A stretch of DNA of 64,000 nucleotides from Tetracentron sinense (taxonomy: Eukaryota > Streptophyta > Magnoliopsida > Trochodendrales > Trochodendraceae), in contig CM026567.1 in NCBI GenBank assembly GCA_015143295.1, forward strand, positions 13,286,416 to 13,350,415. Reading direction: 5' to 3'. Under the pieces are notes generated by a model, which saw nothing but the letters and a program-made list of their open reading frames with translations, did no database searches and was not told the DNA's origin. Within the stretch, counting starts at the first letter, position 1. Each line of letters starts with the position of its first letter. Shown in pieces: positions 12,190 through 23,070 of this stretch. Made by a program: the position numbers and the translations under genes.

Positions 12190-12935
12190 CCTCCCATGGG
12201 TTTTTTGCTCTCTGGTGGGGTTTTGTTCGCCAGTCATGTCAACTCAGGTGATTCTAAAAATTCGGCTTGGTGAGTTCGTTCCTCATCTCCCTTTTCTCCG
12301 GCCAGTTGGCCAGAGTTCCCTTCCTGCTGGAGTGTTGTGCTCTTAGGCTTTCTTGTTGCTCAGGTTTTCTCTTTTGCTCTCTTTGGATCAAACTCCATTT
12401 TTTCTGGGTTTTCTCCTAGTTCATTGCTGGTGATTCCTTTTTCTTCTTGGATTAAATCTCTCTTCTAGTTGTTATTTATCCTCTTTGCTCGCTTCTATCT
12501 TTTCGTTGTTCTTATGGGTTAGCTAGGTGTTTCCTCTTGTTTATTTCCGGCTTGTTGCCAGAGAAACGACTCTATTTCTTTCTTCTCTTCTTTTCTTTTT
12601 CCTTGGGTTAATTGTCGAGCGCTAGTTCTAGCTGAAGCCAGTAAGCTAGTGGCACTTAGTGATTAGTTTCTCTCATTTTTTCTGTTTTCGTCGAGTGTTC
12701 TGCCAACGGTTACTTTCCGGGCAGTATCATCTTTTCTTGTTCTTTCTTCTTGGAGGGTCTTGTTCGTTAGTCAGTTTTTGGTAGTCATCGGTGCGGAGTT
12801 CTGATGAGCGGGTTAGCTGGCGGTGGTCGTGTTCCGGCTCGAGGTGGTCGGAGCAGTTGCTTTGATGGGCTGTCTTCTTGAGGTGATAAAGATGTAGGTA
12901 GTTCAGATTTCTTCGCATGTAATCTCAACTCTGAT
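12190..12935 (+). promoter_or_regulatory. LINE 5' UTR / internal promoter region
   Basis: Pyrimidine-rich sequence with no long frame, rich in TTCTC, TTGCTC and CTTGTT words. It precedes ORF1 and is expected to hold the LINE's internal promoter. The boundary with the LTR is an estimate. Confidence 0.45.
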
Positions 12936-14507
12936 TTGAGTGTCGGGTTAGGCACGCTCCAAAACCATCATCTTGTTGACTCTGATGGAGGGGTAGGTGA
13001 AAAGGATCAGCCTTTGCAGCTCTTGGGCAGTGAGCTTGACCTCCATTTAATGCATGTTCTTGGTTCTTTGTCACCTAGCATTAATGAGGACAGCTCTCAT
13101 TTGGTGGCCGTGGCAGCAAAGCCTTGCCTTGTGCCTAATGATGAGTGCCCCTCTCAGGCACGTGTGGCACCTGTTGGGTTGGACCTACCTATGGGACAAA
13201 AACCACAAGGGTGTTGTGAGGGCAGATCGGCTACAACTTGTTGGAATACTCTATGGAGGACCCTTTCTGGAAGCACCTCCCTTCCTATTGCTGGGACAAC
13301 TCTTGAATATACCAAGCTAGATATTCGAGATGGTAAGCTATTTATCCAATGGTCTGAAGTGGAACTTGAACAAGACTTGCTCCGTGGAGTAATACCTTGG
13401 TGGGGTTCTTTCTCGGTCCAAAACCATCTTATTATGTCATAAAAAATATAGTAGCCAGGTTGTGGAAACTGAAAGGTGAAGTGCAGGTTATTGGCCTTGA
13501 CTTTGGCTTCTACCTATTCAAGCTTAGCTGTCCGGAGGACAAAGCTATGATTCTAGATGGTGGCCCATGGCGAATCCGTCAAACCATGTTGGTGCTTCGC
13601 GAATGGAATAGAAGTATCAAACTAGATAAGGTTGAATTTTCTGACATCCCTATATGGGTAAAAATTTTCAATCTCCCACTATTCATGTGGAACTCCAAGT
13701 ATCTTGGTTTCATTGCGAGCTTGATAGGCAAACTGCTAACTACGGACCAACCAACTCTTGCATTAAAAAGGCTTAACTATGCTAGACTCTCCATAGAGGT
13801 AACCGCGGATCAAGAACTACTTGACAAACTAACCATCTTCGTCAATGGTAATGAGGACTACGTCCTTAAAGTGGAATACGATTGGAAACCCTCAAGATGT
13901 GCCAAATGCTGTACTTTTGGGCACCTAACGACAAAATGTTGCTCACTGCCAGAGGGTAAGCTTGGAGGACCTGAGGTAAGAAGTAATAATAGAGTGGAGA
14001 TCAGCCTTAGGGGGCATAATAGAAGTAGGAAGAGGCCATACAAGTCTTGGTGGGAATAGACTAGACCCTCCTCTACTGAAATTGGACAACCTAGTAGCAG
14101 AGTCTCACCTATCAGCCGGGGTAGTTCTGTTATGTCTCGTCCCGATAATGGAAATGACCCTAAACTTGTGGAATTTTTTTTTTGGAGGGTAAGCTGGGGT
14201 TAGGCGGACCCCGACCAAATTTAATGTTTTGAATGATGCAGTAGAATTATCTACTAATAGGGCTCTGGTGGACCCTAGTGCAAATGTTGACGAGAATGTT
14301 GAGGATCTTCAAAGGCTGCCAGAAGATGTGCCTCCTACCTCTACACCGTTAGCTCCTCCAAAGTATGCTGCTGGAATTGCTAAAGCCATGGAGCAGCAAT
14401 CGCTCAAAGGGAAATTGTGGATGACTGGGTTGAAACCTCAACGTATTGATAAGGAGACTTCTAGACCCCGCACTGATAAAGGCGGGGGTCTTAAACGTAG
14501 ACATTAG
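12936..14507 (+). pseudogene. LINE ORF1: DUF4283 and CCHC zinc-knuckle nucleic-acid-binding protein
   Basis: This is the LINE's RNA-binding ORF1. A first segment (12936-13442) holds a poorly conserved N-terminal region. The frame then shifts in the overlap 13397-13442. The second segment (13397-14059) has the DUF4283 core, with GLDFGFYLFKLSCPEDKAMI, LDGGPWRI, and then PIWVKIFNLPL. It is followed by the zinc knuckle CAKCCTFGHLTTKC (Cx2Cx4Hx4C, about 13898-13940). An in-frame TAG ends that segment at 14057-14059. A third segment (14229-14507) carries a hydrophilic C-terminal tail. A 41-bp LINE tail is inserted at 14177-14217. Confidence 0.8.
14177..14217 (-). mobile_element. Ultra-short LINE 3'-tail insertion (41 bp)
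   Basis: Starts with a T run and reads, on the minus strand, as the LINE 3' end (GGTCGGGGTCCGCCTAACCC...). It is flanked by AATTT at 14172-14176 and 14218-14222. Removing it restores uninterrupted reading of the surrounding LINE ORF1 tail. It is a retrotransposition event truncated to about 34 bases plus tail. Confidence 0.6.
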
Positions 14508-14569
14508 CAGTGTTAGCTTCTTGGGGTGGTGGTCGGAAATCTTTTTCAGTTATTAATGTTAGTAGGATT

Positions 14570-15290
14570 TTGAAATGTTCACGGCCTTAATAATGGCGCT
14601 CGCCAGCGCGATGTTCGGGACTTCGTTAGGAATAATAAACTATGGTGTGTTGGTTTAGTCGAGACTAAGTTCTGTAGCCTTAATGCGGCTGTTACCATGA
14701 AGGCTATATCAAATGACTAGTGCAGTGTGGATAACTACTCCTCCGCCCTCAATGGACGTATTTGGTTTTGTTGGGACCCTATAAAACTTGATATTACGCC
14801 TGTAAGATCATCTGATCAAGCCATCCACTATCTAGCTAGCTCCAAGGATTTTCCGTCGCCTATTCTCATTTCAACCATATATGGAGCTAATGACTAAAGC
14901 CTAAGGGAATCCCTTTGGCAAGATATTTCATCCTTGTCTAGATTATTCAGCTTGCCTTGGGTCGCTCTTGGGGACTTTTAACTCTGTTCTGTCCCCATCT
15001 GAGAAGCGTGGTGGGGCTCCAGTCAATATAGTTTCTACTCGTGCTATTGAGGACTGTTCTTTTGAAGCGGGGCTCTCTGATCTTCGATGGAGGGGTCCTA
15101 TGTACACCTGGTCTAATGGTATGATTGGTCCTGGGTGCATTGAGTGCAAATTGGATAGGTGTTTGTCAAATATGGAGCTGATTTAAACCTTCCCTAATGC
15201 TGAAGCAATAGTTGGGTGTTCTGCTACTTCAGACCATCGGCAAATCGTTGTCTCTCTAAGGATGCAACCTAGGGGTAAACTTTAATCCTT
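14570..15290 (+). pseudogene. LINE ORF2 endonuclease domain (APE-like)
   Basis: In broken frames the region reads as an AP-endonuclease-like domain, which nicks target DNA in L1 transposition. It has VGLVETK (acidic residue of motif II, about 14650), LGDFNSVLSPSEK (DxN motif, about 14968), LSDLRWRGPMYTWSN (about 15078), and finally ATSDHRQIVVSL with the catalytic SDH (about 15228). Stops lie near 14718 and 14896 and at 15184-15186. The order and spacing match plant L1 elements. Confidence 0.75.
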
Positions 15291-15417
15291 TAAGTTTTTT
15301 AATCACTAGTGTTCTGATCCAGGATTCCTTGATGTTGTTAGGAAAGCATGGACCCCTCAAGGTCGAGGTACTCCTATTTTTCAGCTTATTCTTAAGCTCA
15401 GAAGCACCAAACGAGCA

Positions 15418-17186
15418 TTGAAATCTTGGAGTAGGCAACGATTTGGTAATACGAGTGAGAAGGTGGCTCAAGCTAGAGAAGTCTTACCACATGAGCTTTT
15501 GAACCTTGACTCTGACCCAATGAATACTGAAATTCAACGAAGAGTGAGGTTGGCCAAGATGCAGCTCTCAATAACTCTTGCTAGTGAGGAGGCTGAGCTA
15601 AGGCAGAGATCTCTCATTCAATGGCTTCAGCTTGGTGATAGCAATAATCCATTTTTTCATCGGTCCATCACTGCTAGACGTCATCGAAATTGCATTACAT
15701 CTCTTAAAGGCGATAACAGAGCCCAGGTTAGTGATCAGAATGGCCTGGCAGATCTTGCTCTTGCTTTTTTCACCAACCTTCTATCAGCTAATCCAACCCT
15801 AGAGACTCGCTCATTTTCCCTCCCATGCCCATGTGCTTGGGGAGGAGGATAGCTCTAGGTTATCTGCGGAATTTTCAGTTGCCGATGTCAAAGAGATTGT
15901 TTTTAGCTCGAATGGGGATAAGGCTCCTGGTCCGGATGGCTTTACGGCTAAATTCTTTCAGGTATGTGGGGATATTTTCTCCTTTGATTTAACTAAAGCT
16001 ATCCTCAGCTTCCTTTCTAGCTCCAAGTTGTTGGGTGAGGTTAATCTATGCTAATCTCACTTATTCCTAAAAAAGATAGGCCCGAGACCTTTGAAAATTT
16101 CAGACCTATATCCATTTGCAATGTAATTTATCGGTTCATATCCAAAATGCTTGTCGGCAGAATTCAGCCAATCATGTGTAAGCTCATGAATGGAAATCAG
16201 TCCACCTTTATCAAAGGTCATCGCATCTCGGATAACATACTCCTCTGTCAGGAGCTCCTGCACAATTATCACCTTCAACGTGGCACTCCTAGAATGGCAA
16301 TTAACGTTGATATTAAGAAGGCTTACAACATTGTTTCTTGGAACTTCATAAAGATGGTATTAATTAAACATGGCGTGCTTGTCAGATTTATTGACTGGAT
16401 CATGGCTTGCATCTCAGGTGCCTGGTTTTCCATTATGCTAAATGGGGAACGGGTGGGTTACTTTAATGGCAGCTGTGGCTTGAGGCAAGGGGACCCTATC
16501 TCCCCCTACTTATTTATGCTAGTTATGTAGGTCTTCTCTACCTTGCTAGACAAGGAGGCTCAGGAAGGACGGCTAACTCCCCACCCCTTATGCTTGTCTC
16601 CACTAATCACCCACCTCTGCTTCGCTGATGATCTGGTTATCTTTTCTCGAGCTAATCTTATGTCCATTAAAGCTATTGACTCCACCTTGAAGCTCTTCTT
16701 TAGATCCGGGCTTGAAGTCAATCTGATGAAGTCTTATGTTTTCTTTGCTAATGTGAGCACAAAGAAGCAGATCCAAATTCAAAACAAGTTGGGGTTTAGG
16801 GCGGTACTTTGCCAATTAAATATTTGGGCCTTCCCCTTTCTGCGACAAGACTTACCTTTGGGGATTGTCATGATCTAATTGATAAAATATCGAAACGTAT
16901 TTCTTCTTGGAAAAACAGGTGGCTATCCTATGGAGGGAGAGTGGAGCATTAAGGGGGTTCTCCATAGCTTCCATATGTATTGGTGTAGCATTTTCTTGTT
17001 ACCTAAAGGGGTCATTAAACTCATTGAGCGTCTGCTCACCCAATTCCTTTGGGCAGGGCCAGATCTATATAGCTCAATTCATAAGGTCGCTTGGGAAAAC
17101 GTTTGTCGTCCTCATGCCGAAGGGGGGCTGGATTTGCGAAGAGTGTTGGACTGGAACCATAGCTCCTTATGTAGACGTATTTGGGA
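15418..17186 (+). pseudogene. LINE ORF2 reverse transcriptase
   Basis: Reverse transcriptase in consecutive broken frames (15418-15852, 15833-16054, 16048-16530, 16543-16878, then 16879 onward). Visible signatures in order are NGDKAPGPDGFTAKFFQ, LISLIPKKDRPETFENFRPI, STFIKGHRISDNILL, and motif A VDIKKAYNIVSW (the first aspartate is kept, the second is N). GLRQGDPISPYLF and the catalytic FADD in LCFADDLVIFSRAN (about 16620) follow. In-frame stops lie at 16528-16530 and 16876-16878. The last intact codons before the inserted solo LTR are CRRIW, and the sequence resumes after 19576. Confidence 0.85.
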
Positions 17187-17552
17187 AGTAGAGCTCCAGA
17201 ACTTTTTGCCATGTATTGGGACCTGTGCCAAGGCTTTAGGCCTTTGTAACCTTCCTTTTCTATGTATTGAGAAATTTTAAAGAACTCTAAGTGTTAAAAG
17301 GTGGGATTCCTAAGTAGGATTTGTTGAAAACTCGAGTTACGGAAACTCATTTGCAGATTAGTCAACTTTAAAGGCAATTTGGTCAATAAATAAAGAAGAA
17401 ATTGGAAATTCTAAAATGCCAAGAATGTTCCCCTTCGAAAGACGAATCCAATGCAAGTTGAATTGTCAAAATCAGAAAAACACGAGTCAAAAGTTATGAC
17501 CGAATTACCAAAGTAGGGAAAAATAGGAGAAAACAACAAAATCTGGAGGGTG

Positions 17553-17796
17553 CGATCGATCGCATGCAGGCGAAATGGTTCCCAAACTCTCTGGGCCATA
17601 TGTGATAGATGGATCCCCAGGTACGATAGATCGTAGGGATGTGCGATCGATTGCAAGGATGTGCGATCGATCTCATACAGGTAAAAAAATCTTACCAAAA
17701 ATGTTCGGGTTCATGTGCGATAGATCGCATCTATGTGTGATCGATCGCAAAGACCTGCGATCGATCGCAGATAAGAGTGAGATCGATCGCATGCAG
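17553..17796 (+). repeat. Cluster of TGCGATCGATCGCA-type palindromes in an LTR
   Basis: About eight dispersed occurrences of GCGAT(C/A)GATCGCA variants within 250 bp. They lie just after the conserved LTR anchor AAGTTGAATTGTCAAAATC...AAAAGTTATG (17453-17505). Other LTR copies carry different arrays at the same position. Confidence 0.75.
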
Positions 17797-18829
17797 TAGC
17801 AGATTCCGAATTTGAGGGTCTTAAACCCTTGTCTTGTTAGAGGGTTCTCATTTAGGGCTTTTTTAACCTAGAGGAGAGAAAGAGCAGAGAAAGGAGAAGA
17901 GGATCTTGGGGAAATCCTTCAAAGGAGCTTGGATTAAGAGATCAAGGGAGGTTCAAGCTTGGGAAATTTCAAGCAAGGGTCTTCCCCAAAGCATCTAGAG
18001 TTCCTCAAACCCAAGAGGGGTTCTTCCTCAAGTTGGAACTCCACATCAAGGGATTTCTTCACCCTATTCAAGGTCGGTACCCTATACTACCCTTCTAGTT
18101 CATCTCTTACCTTTTTTTTCTTTCATTTTGTGTTTTCCCTAATTTCTAAGTAAGATAATGAGATGGGATGAATGGATGAAGGAGGATGGTTGTGTGGATG
18201 TGTATGGGCGAATGGATGCCGTGTGTATGTGTTGTGACAAACAAAATGAGAAGGGCATTGTATTAATAATGAACACATATGTATGTTGTGAACATCAAAC
18301 CACCTAGAAATCCAAGATTTAGGTATTAAACATAATACACATACCAAGTGTTTGATGAAATACCACAATGAAGAGAATGAGGATTTGTTCTTAGAAAATG
18401 CATGTGTGAACTTCCTAAATTCCTAAAATGGTATGTTGATAGATTAAATGCTTTTTTAATTGATGTATTGATCATCAAATGCAAATGCTTTATATGCCAT
18501 TGTCATCCTTAATTCTACACGAAACCACGAGCACGGCATGTAGTCCACGAGTAGGGTTTCAAGCATTAAACACCGTGTTTTGTTTTCAAGGTTTCATTCC
18601 CGATTCATGACAAGGCCAAATGAAAGGGTTGGTAAATAGAGGTAGGGCATATCTTAAGATATGTTTTGCCTCGTTCTTTTTGACATGAACAAGAATGTCC
18701 CAAGCATGCATGTTACATTCAATGCATTTCATTAAAGAGGGGTCTCCCATCCTTCACAAGTTGTTTCTCATTTAGGAAGAGGGGCCTCCCCTCCCTCACA
18801 AGTAGCATGAAGATGTTTAATTTCCAAGC

Positions 18830-18960
18830 AAGCGTGATACATGACATGACATGCATGACAAGCATGATACAATCATGATACAAGCATGATATAAGTATGA
18901 CACATGACACGATACGATACGATAAGACTAGACACATGACAAGATGCGTTTTCAAGCACG
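18830..18960 (+). repeat. CATGACA/AAGCATGATA low-complexity tract in an LTR
   Basis: Degenerate short tandem words (CATGACATG, AAGCATGATA, ACGATACGAT). Equivalent CATG-rich tracts occur in the other copies near 11370-11430, 47960-48050, 50780-50930 and 60690-60760. Confidence 0.6.
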
Positions 18961-19576
18961 AAAAAGAATGTTTTCAAGTCAAGACAAGCACACGATGATT
19001 TCAAGAGTTTTATCGGTTTTCTGTGATGCAAGCATGAAATATAATTGCTTTCTTTCCTATATGAGATAAATTGCTTCCTACTTTATATTGTTGTTGCTAT
19101 GTTATGGCTGTTGGTTAGTATTTGGTACCCGTTAAGTATTCCATGCTCAGTCGTATGTCTTACGTCGGCAGGTGATAGTGGAGCGGCTGCTCCTTTCGGC
19201 ATATGTGCTCCTGGCCCTTGGGTGGAGGAGTACATCGAGGAGATCCCTGCTGAGGAGCCTCATGTAAACGGTCACTATTCGGTGGTAGATTCTAAGTGAG
19301 AGATTGTGGGTGAGCTTGAGAGTTATATTCATGTATTTTGGCGGGCATGTCCGCACTTTCTTTTGTGGGTCATTTTGTACAAAAATTGGAACATGTATAT
19401 ATATAGCGGTTTGTTAGACATCCGCTGTGCCATGTTTGAGTATGTTTTTGCTATTTTGTCCTCTATTGTGTATGCTCCTTTTACTTTTGCAGGTTGGTTG
19501 CCAAGCAAGTCATGTAGGTCATGACAAGTCGTCCAAGATTCACTCTAACTCCTAGGGTGGGTTTTGGGTCGCGACA

Positions 19577-21104
19577 TGGGAGATTGCCTCTAAGGATGAT
19601 TCCCTATGGGTTGCTTGGTTTCGGGATAGATACCTTAATTAAGAAGAAGTCTATTTGGACTATGAAAATGCTAGCTTTGCCATCTTGGAGTGTTCGGAGT
19701 ATTTTGAAGACTAGACCACTAGCTGAGGGTGCTATTCAACATTTAGTTGGTGATGGTCTCTCCACTAGGCTTTGGCTTGATCATTGGCATCCTAGAGGTG
19801 TTTTACTAAAGGAATGTAGAGCTCCAGCTTCTTATATTCACGGTATTGATAGAACAGCTTTAGTTGCTTCTATTCGGCAAGATAATGGATGGATTCTCCA
19901 AACCCCTCGCCTTCCTGAGTTGATTGACGTGTGGGAAGAGATCCGCAACATCCAATTGCTGGGTGAGTGTGTCGACTGTATTTTTTGGACACCATCTATT
20001 AATGGCATATTCTCATTAAAATCTGCTTGGAATCGCATCAAGTCATCTAATATCAATGTTCGTTGAGCTAATCTTCTTTGGCATTCCCATGCTATTCCTA
20101 AACATTCGATTATTACTTGGATGGCTATTCACCATGCCCTATCCACTAAGGACAAGCTCTTTCGGTTGGGGATTGTTGGCAATGCCCAATGCATCCTATG
20201 CCGCTCAGCTCTAGAAATCCATGACCATATTTTTGTCTCTAGCCCTTATTCTTCAGTTATCTGGGCTCGAATTGCTAGACACATCCGGATGCCAGTTCGC
20301 CAGTTTCTTGATTGGAATGATATGATTCGCTCTCTGACTAGGTATTGTAAAGTGAACCGTATCAAAGGGCACATTCAAAAATCTTTTTTTTGTGCTTTTA
20401 TCTATCATGTTTGGATCGAGAGGAATAACAGGACCTTTCGCAATGAGTTCCACCCTTCTAGCAAAATACATAGGAAAATCATTGATGATGTTCTGATTCG
20501 GCTTAGTAAGGAAAAGCTGGCTGTTGAAGATAATGCTGATAACAGAGAAACTATTGAATCCTTTGGTATCCAGCCCCATTGGACTTTGGCTCCTGCTCGT
20601 TGGGTCTCTTGGGTCCTGCCAAGGGATGGGCACTTTAAGTTGAATACTGATGGATTAGCTAAACAGGGGCATAGTGGCTATGGTTTTATTCTTCGGGACG
20701 CTATGGGAAGTACGATATATGCTTTAGCTGGTGGGCATCCAGAACAAACCGTTATTTACATCGAGCTATATGCTATTCGACGAGGCCTTGAGATTGCTCG
20801 CAACTTAGGAATTCAGCATATCTGGATTGAATCTGACTCCACCTGGGCCATTATGTGTGTCAAAAGAAAATGTGTTTGGCCATGGGAGTGCTCCTTTATC
20901 CTAGCTGATATAGATAGGATACTTCGAAACTTCGATGCTTGGGATATTAGCCACACTTCGCAGGAAGCAAACAAAGCTGCAGACTTCTTATCTAAATTTT
21001 GTCCCTCCTTGGGGGAAATATCATTAATTCCTCCGGTGTTTCCATTGGGTTTATCTCATATCATGTCTATGGACTCTATGGGTCATAGATATATGCAAAT
21101 GTAA
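19577..21104 (+). pseudogene. LINE ORF2 C-terminal part with RNase H domain
   Basis: It continues the LINE after the nested LTR with WEIASKDDSLWVAWF (19577 onward), WTMKMLALPSWSVRSIL, and a zinc-binding-like connector around CILCRSALEIHDHIF (about 20180). The RNase H domain (about 20635-21000) keeps all four acidic positions expected of RVT_3-type domains: D in LNTDGLA, E in YIELYAI, D in IESDS and D in KAADFLSKF. RNase H removes the RNA strand during reverse transcription. The frame stops at TAA 19639-19641, changes near 20064, then runs open from 20121 to 21104, giving a 327-codon intact stretch. Confidence 0.85.
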
Positions 21105-21539
21105 TTATTTTTTTTTATATATATATTCCATTCTGGTAGGGTCCACCTAACCCCGGCTTTCCTCCCCCCCGAAAAAGAAAAGCAAGGAAATAGAAAATCT
21201 TAATAATAATGGAAAGAAAACATGACAAGAAGGGTAGCATAGGGTATCGACCTTCAATAGATGAGGGAAACCCTCCAAAAACGTGTGTGGAGTCGCTACC
21301 GAGCTTGGAGGAGGTGCTCCTCGCGTGCCTTGCCTTGGATTTGAAGAATCCAAGGATTTGAGGATGATCTCCTCAAGAATGAGAACCCTCACTTGAAATC
21401 CCGTCTTCTTCCTTTCTCAATCTCCTAAGGGCTTTCTTTAGGTTTAAAGTAAACCAAAAACCCCCAATTGGAAGCCCTATTTATAGGCAAAAGGGTAGAA
21501 ACCCTAAAAATCCCAAAAATGCACAAAATCGCGCACCTA

Positions 21540-21720
21540 CGATCGTTTGTAGATTCCTACGATCGATCAGAGAACATCTACGATCGTTCATAGTTTTCTA
21601 CGATCAATCGTAAATCGACCAGAAAGTTTGTACATTTTTGGGGATTTTACGATCGTTCATAGGGATTTACGATTGTTTGTAGGGTGTTTACAATCATTCA
21701 TAAATCCTACAAAAATTTTC
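21540..21720 (-). repeat. Cluster of TACGATCGTTCATAG-type palindromic words in an LTR
   Basis: At least seven TACGATCG(T/A)T-like words within 180 bp, next to the reverse-complement anchor (about 21736-21800) of the solo LTR 10727-22006. It is positionally equivalent to the array at 17553-17796 but with a different flanking sequence. Confidence 0.75.
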
Positions 21721-22011
21721 CAGATTTTTGCGTTTTCGTATTTCGGCCATAACTTTTGACTCGTTTGTCGGATTTTGACGATTCAACTTGCGTTGGATTT
21801 GCTATTCGAAAATGAACATTTCTAGTATGTTAGAATCTTCCAATTCTACTTTATTCATGGAACAAATTTTCCTCAAGGTTGACTGATCTGCAAATGGAGT
21901 TCAGAAGTCCGGATTTTTAATAGATCCAACATTGGAAATCCAACTCTTAATTCAAGAAAATGACATTAAGGCTTTAATATATGTCAAAAATATCCGGGGC
22001 GCTACAAAAAT

Positions 22012-22353
22012 ATTGGGCTCTCTCACAGTCTCACCTTTCTCCATCTCTTCTTCTTCGTCTTCCCTCCTCCTATACTCCGGCGAATGTACTCCGGCGACTT
22101 GAGTTTAGGTGTGTTTCTCTCCCTCTTCCCCTCCTCTGTTCATCTTGAGCTTGCTCCCTCCTTCAGATGCCAACTCTGAATCCACCTTCCCCATCTCTCT
22201 CTCTCTCTCATGGAAATAAAAATCACCAAAACCGATACAAAACGGGTGATATGTATAAGTATCAGTAGACCCCTATATGATATTTAAACTGATACGAACC
22301 GATACATACCATTTATTAGTTATTTATATTTTAATTCATTGTGTAATTCTAAT
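22012..22353. other. Host sequence between two insertions; CT-rich leader-like stretch
   Basis: The CT-rich segment (22012-22220) resembles a plant 5' UTR, but no coding frame is supported. 22220-22350 has repeated ACCGATACA words that recur across the Tat insertion at 37480-37520, showing that the two flanks were once adjacent. Confidence 0.4.
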
Positions 22354-23058
22354 TGTCGACACAAATTTTGTGTCCGAAAATCAAGGATAAGAAATGTATG
22401 ACAAATAATATTTTTATTGATATTGGTGAGGATACAAATCTCTGAGATTTAATCTCTGTAAAATAGAGAAACCTCTGATTCTTTTCTTTACAAAACCTTT
22501 AATCTGAGGGCTGGAAAACAACGTATTCTCAGATCCGAACTTCGAGATCGTAGTCGAAAATATTGCCGAAGTATTTGGATCTTAACGGAGATCTTCGGAG
22601 CTTCAAACTGTAATGAAGATCTACGGAGCTCCAAGCTTTAATGGAGATCTACGGAGCTTTCAACTTTGATTGAGATCTGTGGAGCTTCAGGCTTTAATCG
22701 AGATCAGAGCTTTAGACTTTGGTGGGGATTTTTGGAGCTTCAGGGCTTTTTTTTCTTCTCCTCTTTTCTCTCCTTTTTCATCCCCTTTCTTCTAGAGAAT
22801 GAGCTACCTTTTATAAATTTATGAGTGGTAGAGTCCTCTTTTAACCCAACATCTTGGGAGACTTATCATGATTTGAATTGATAAGTCTTGTGAGGCTAGT
22901 GGATTACATTTGGAGTCTATCCAATTTGTGGGTCCTATTTGGTGAAAGCTAGCCTTTATCTTTAAAGAGTTTTATATTATTTTAACTCTAAATAGGGTCC
23001 ACCTTCTAAGATCTTTCCATGTGGCAATTTTGATCTTATCAAAATTTGCATGCCTACA
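22354..23058 (-). repeat. 3' LTR of the Tat element
   Basis: Plus-strand ends TGTCGACAC and GCCTACA. It contains degenerate tandem units of about 30 bp with the core GGAGATCT(A/T)CGGAGCTT (about 22570-22750). It has one unit fewer than the partner LTR at 36598-37332, which explains most of the length difference (705 versus 735 bp). Confidence 0.92.
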
Positions 23059-23060
23059 AA

Positions 23061-23070
23061 TGCCCCCTCG
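23061..23070 (-). other. Polypurine tract of the Tat element
   Basis: The minus strand reads CGAGGGGGCA two bases before the 3' LTR. This is the expected primer site for plus-strand DNA synthesis. Confidence 0.7.

Larger units (their letters stand above)
17187..19576 (+). mobile_element. Solo LTR nested in the LINE (2.4 kb)
   Basis: Perfect target-site duplication TGGGA at 17182-17186 and 19577-19581, lying exactly where the LINE coding line breaks (CRRIW / WEIASKDDSLWV). The right end is GGGTTTTGGGTCGCGACA. The left end reads AGTAGAGCTCCAG, cognate to TGTAGAGCCCCGG of the copy at 48639. Plus orientation. It contains a GATC-palindrome cluster (17553-17796), the conserved hairpin (18648-18663), a CATGACA-rich low-complexity stretch (18830-18960) and the conserved small reading frame near 19167-19299. 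No internal region is present. Confidence 0.88.
12190..21180 (+). mobile_element. L1-type LINE, nearly full length, split by a solo LTR
   Basis: About 6.6 kb once the inserted LTR (17187-19576) is removed. The order is a 5' UTR of about 0.75 kb, ORF1 (DUF4283 plus zinc knuckle), ORF2 (endonuclease, reverse transcriptase, RNase H) and a 3' tail ending in a short A-rich run near 21170-21185. The 3' tail (21135-21165) shares the block CCTAACCCCGGCTTTCCTC with the LINE copies at 43525-45653 and, in part, 14177-14217. The exact 5' end is uncertain by tens of bases, and I could not see a clean target-site duplication. Both ORFs are broken by several frame changes and stops, so the copy is dead. Confidence 0.85.
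10727..22006 (-). mobile_element. Solo LTR of the chromovirus-type superfamily, split by a LINE
   Basis: Plus-strand ends are TGTCGCGGCCC (10727) and CGGGGCGCTACA (22006), with a perfect duplication AAAAT at 10722-10726 and 22007-22011. Removing the LINE (about 12190-21180) leaves roughly 2.3 kb. That is one LTR length for this family (about 2.2-2.3 kb in the element at 47323-62281), so no internal region remains. The minus orientation follows from the TATA motif (21478-21486 region, reverse complement) and from alignment with the other copies. It is a fossil LTR. Confidence 0.85.

Noticed and set aside
12190-21180. Target-site duplication of the nearly full-length LINE
   Set aside because: I compared both flanks and found no convincing direct repeat; the 5' boundary is too uncertain.
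10727-22006. A full-length LTR element with LINE-like pol
   Set aside because: The material between the two outer ends is a LINE; the remaining LTR sequence adds up to one LTR only.
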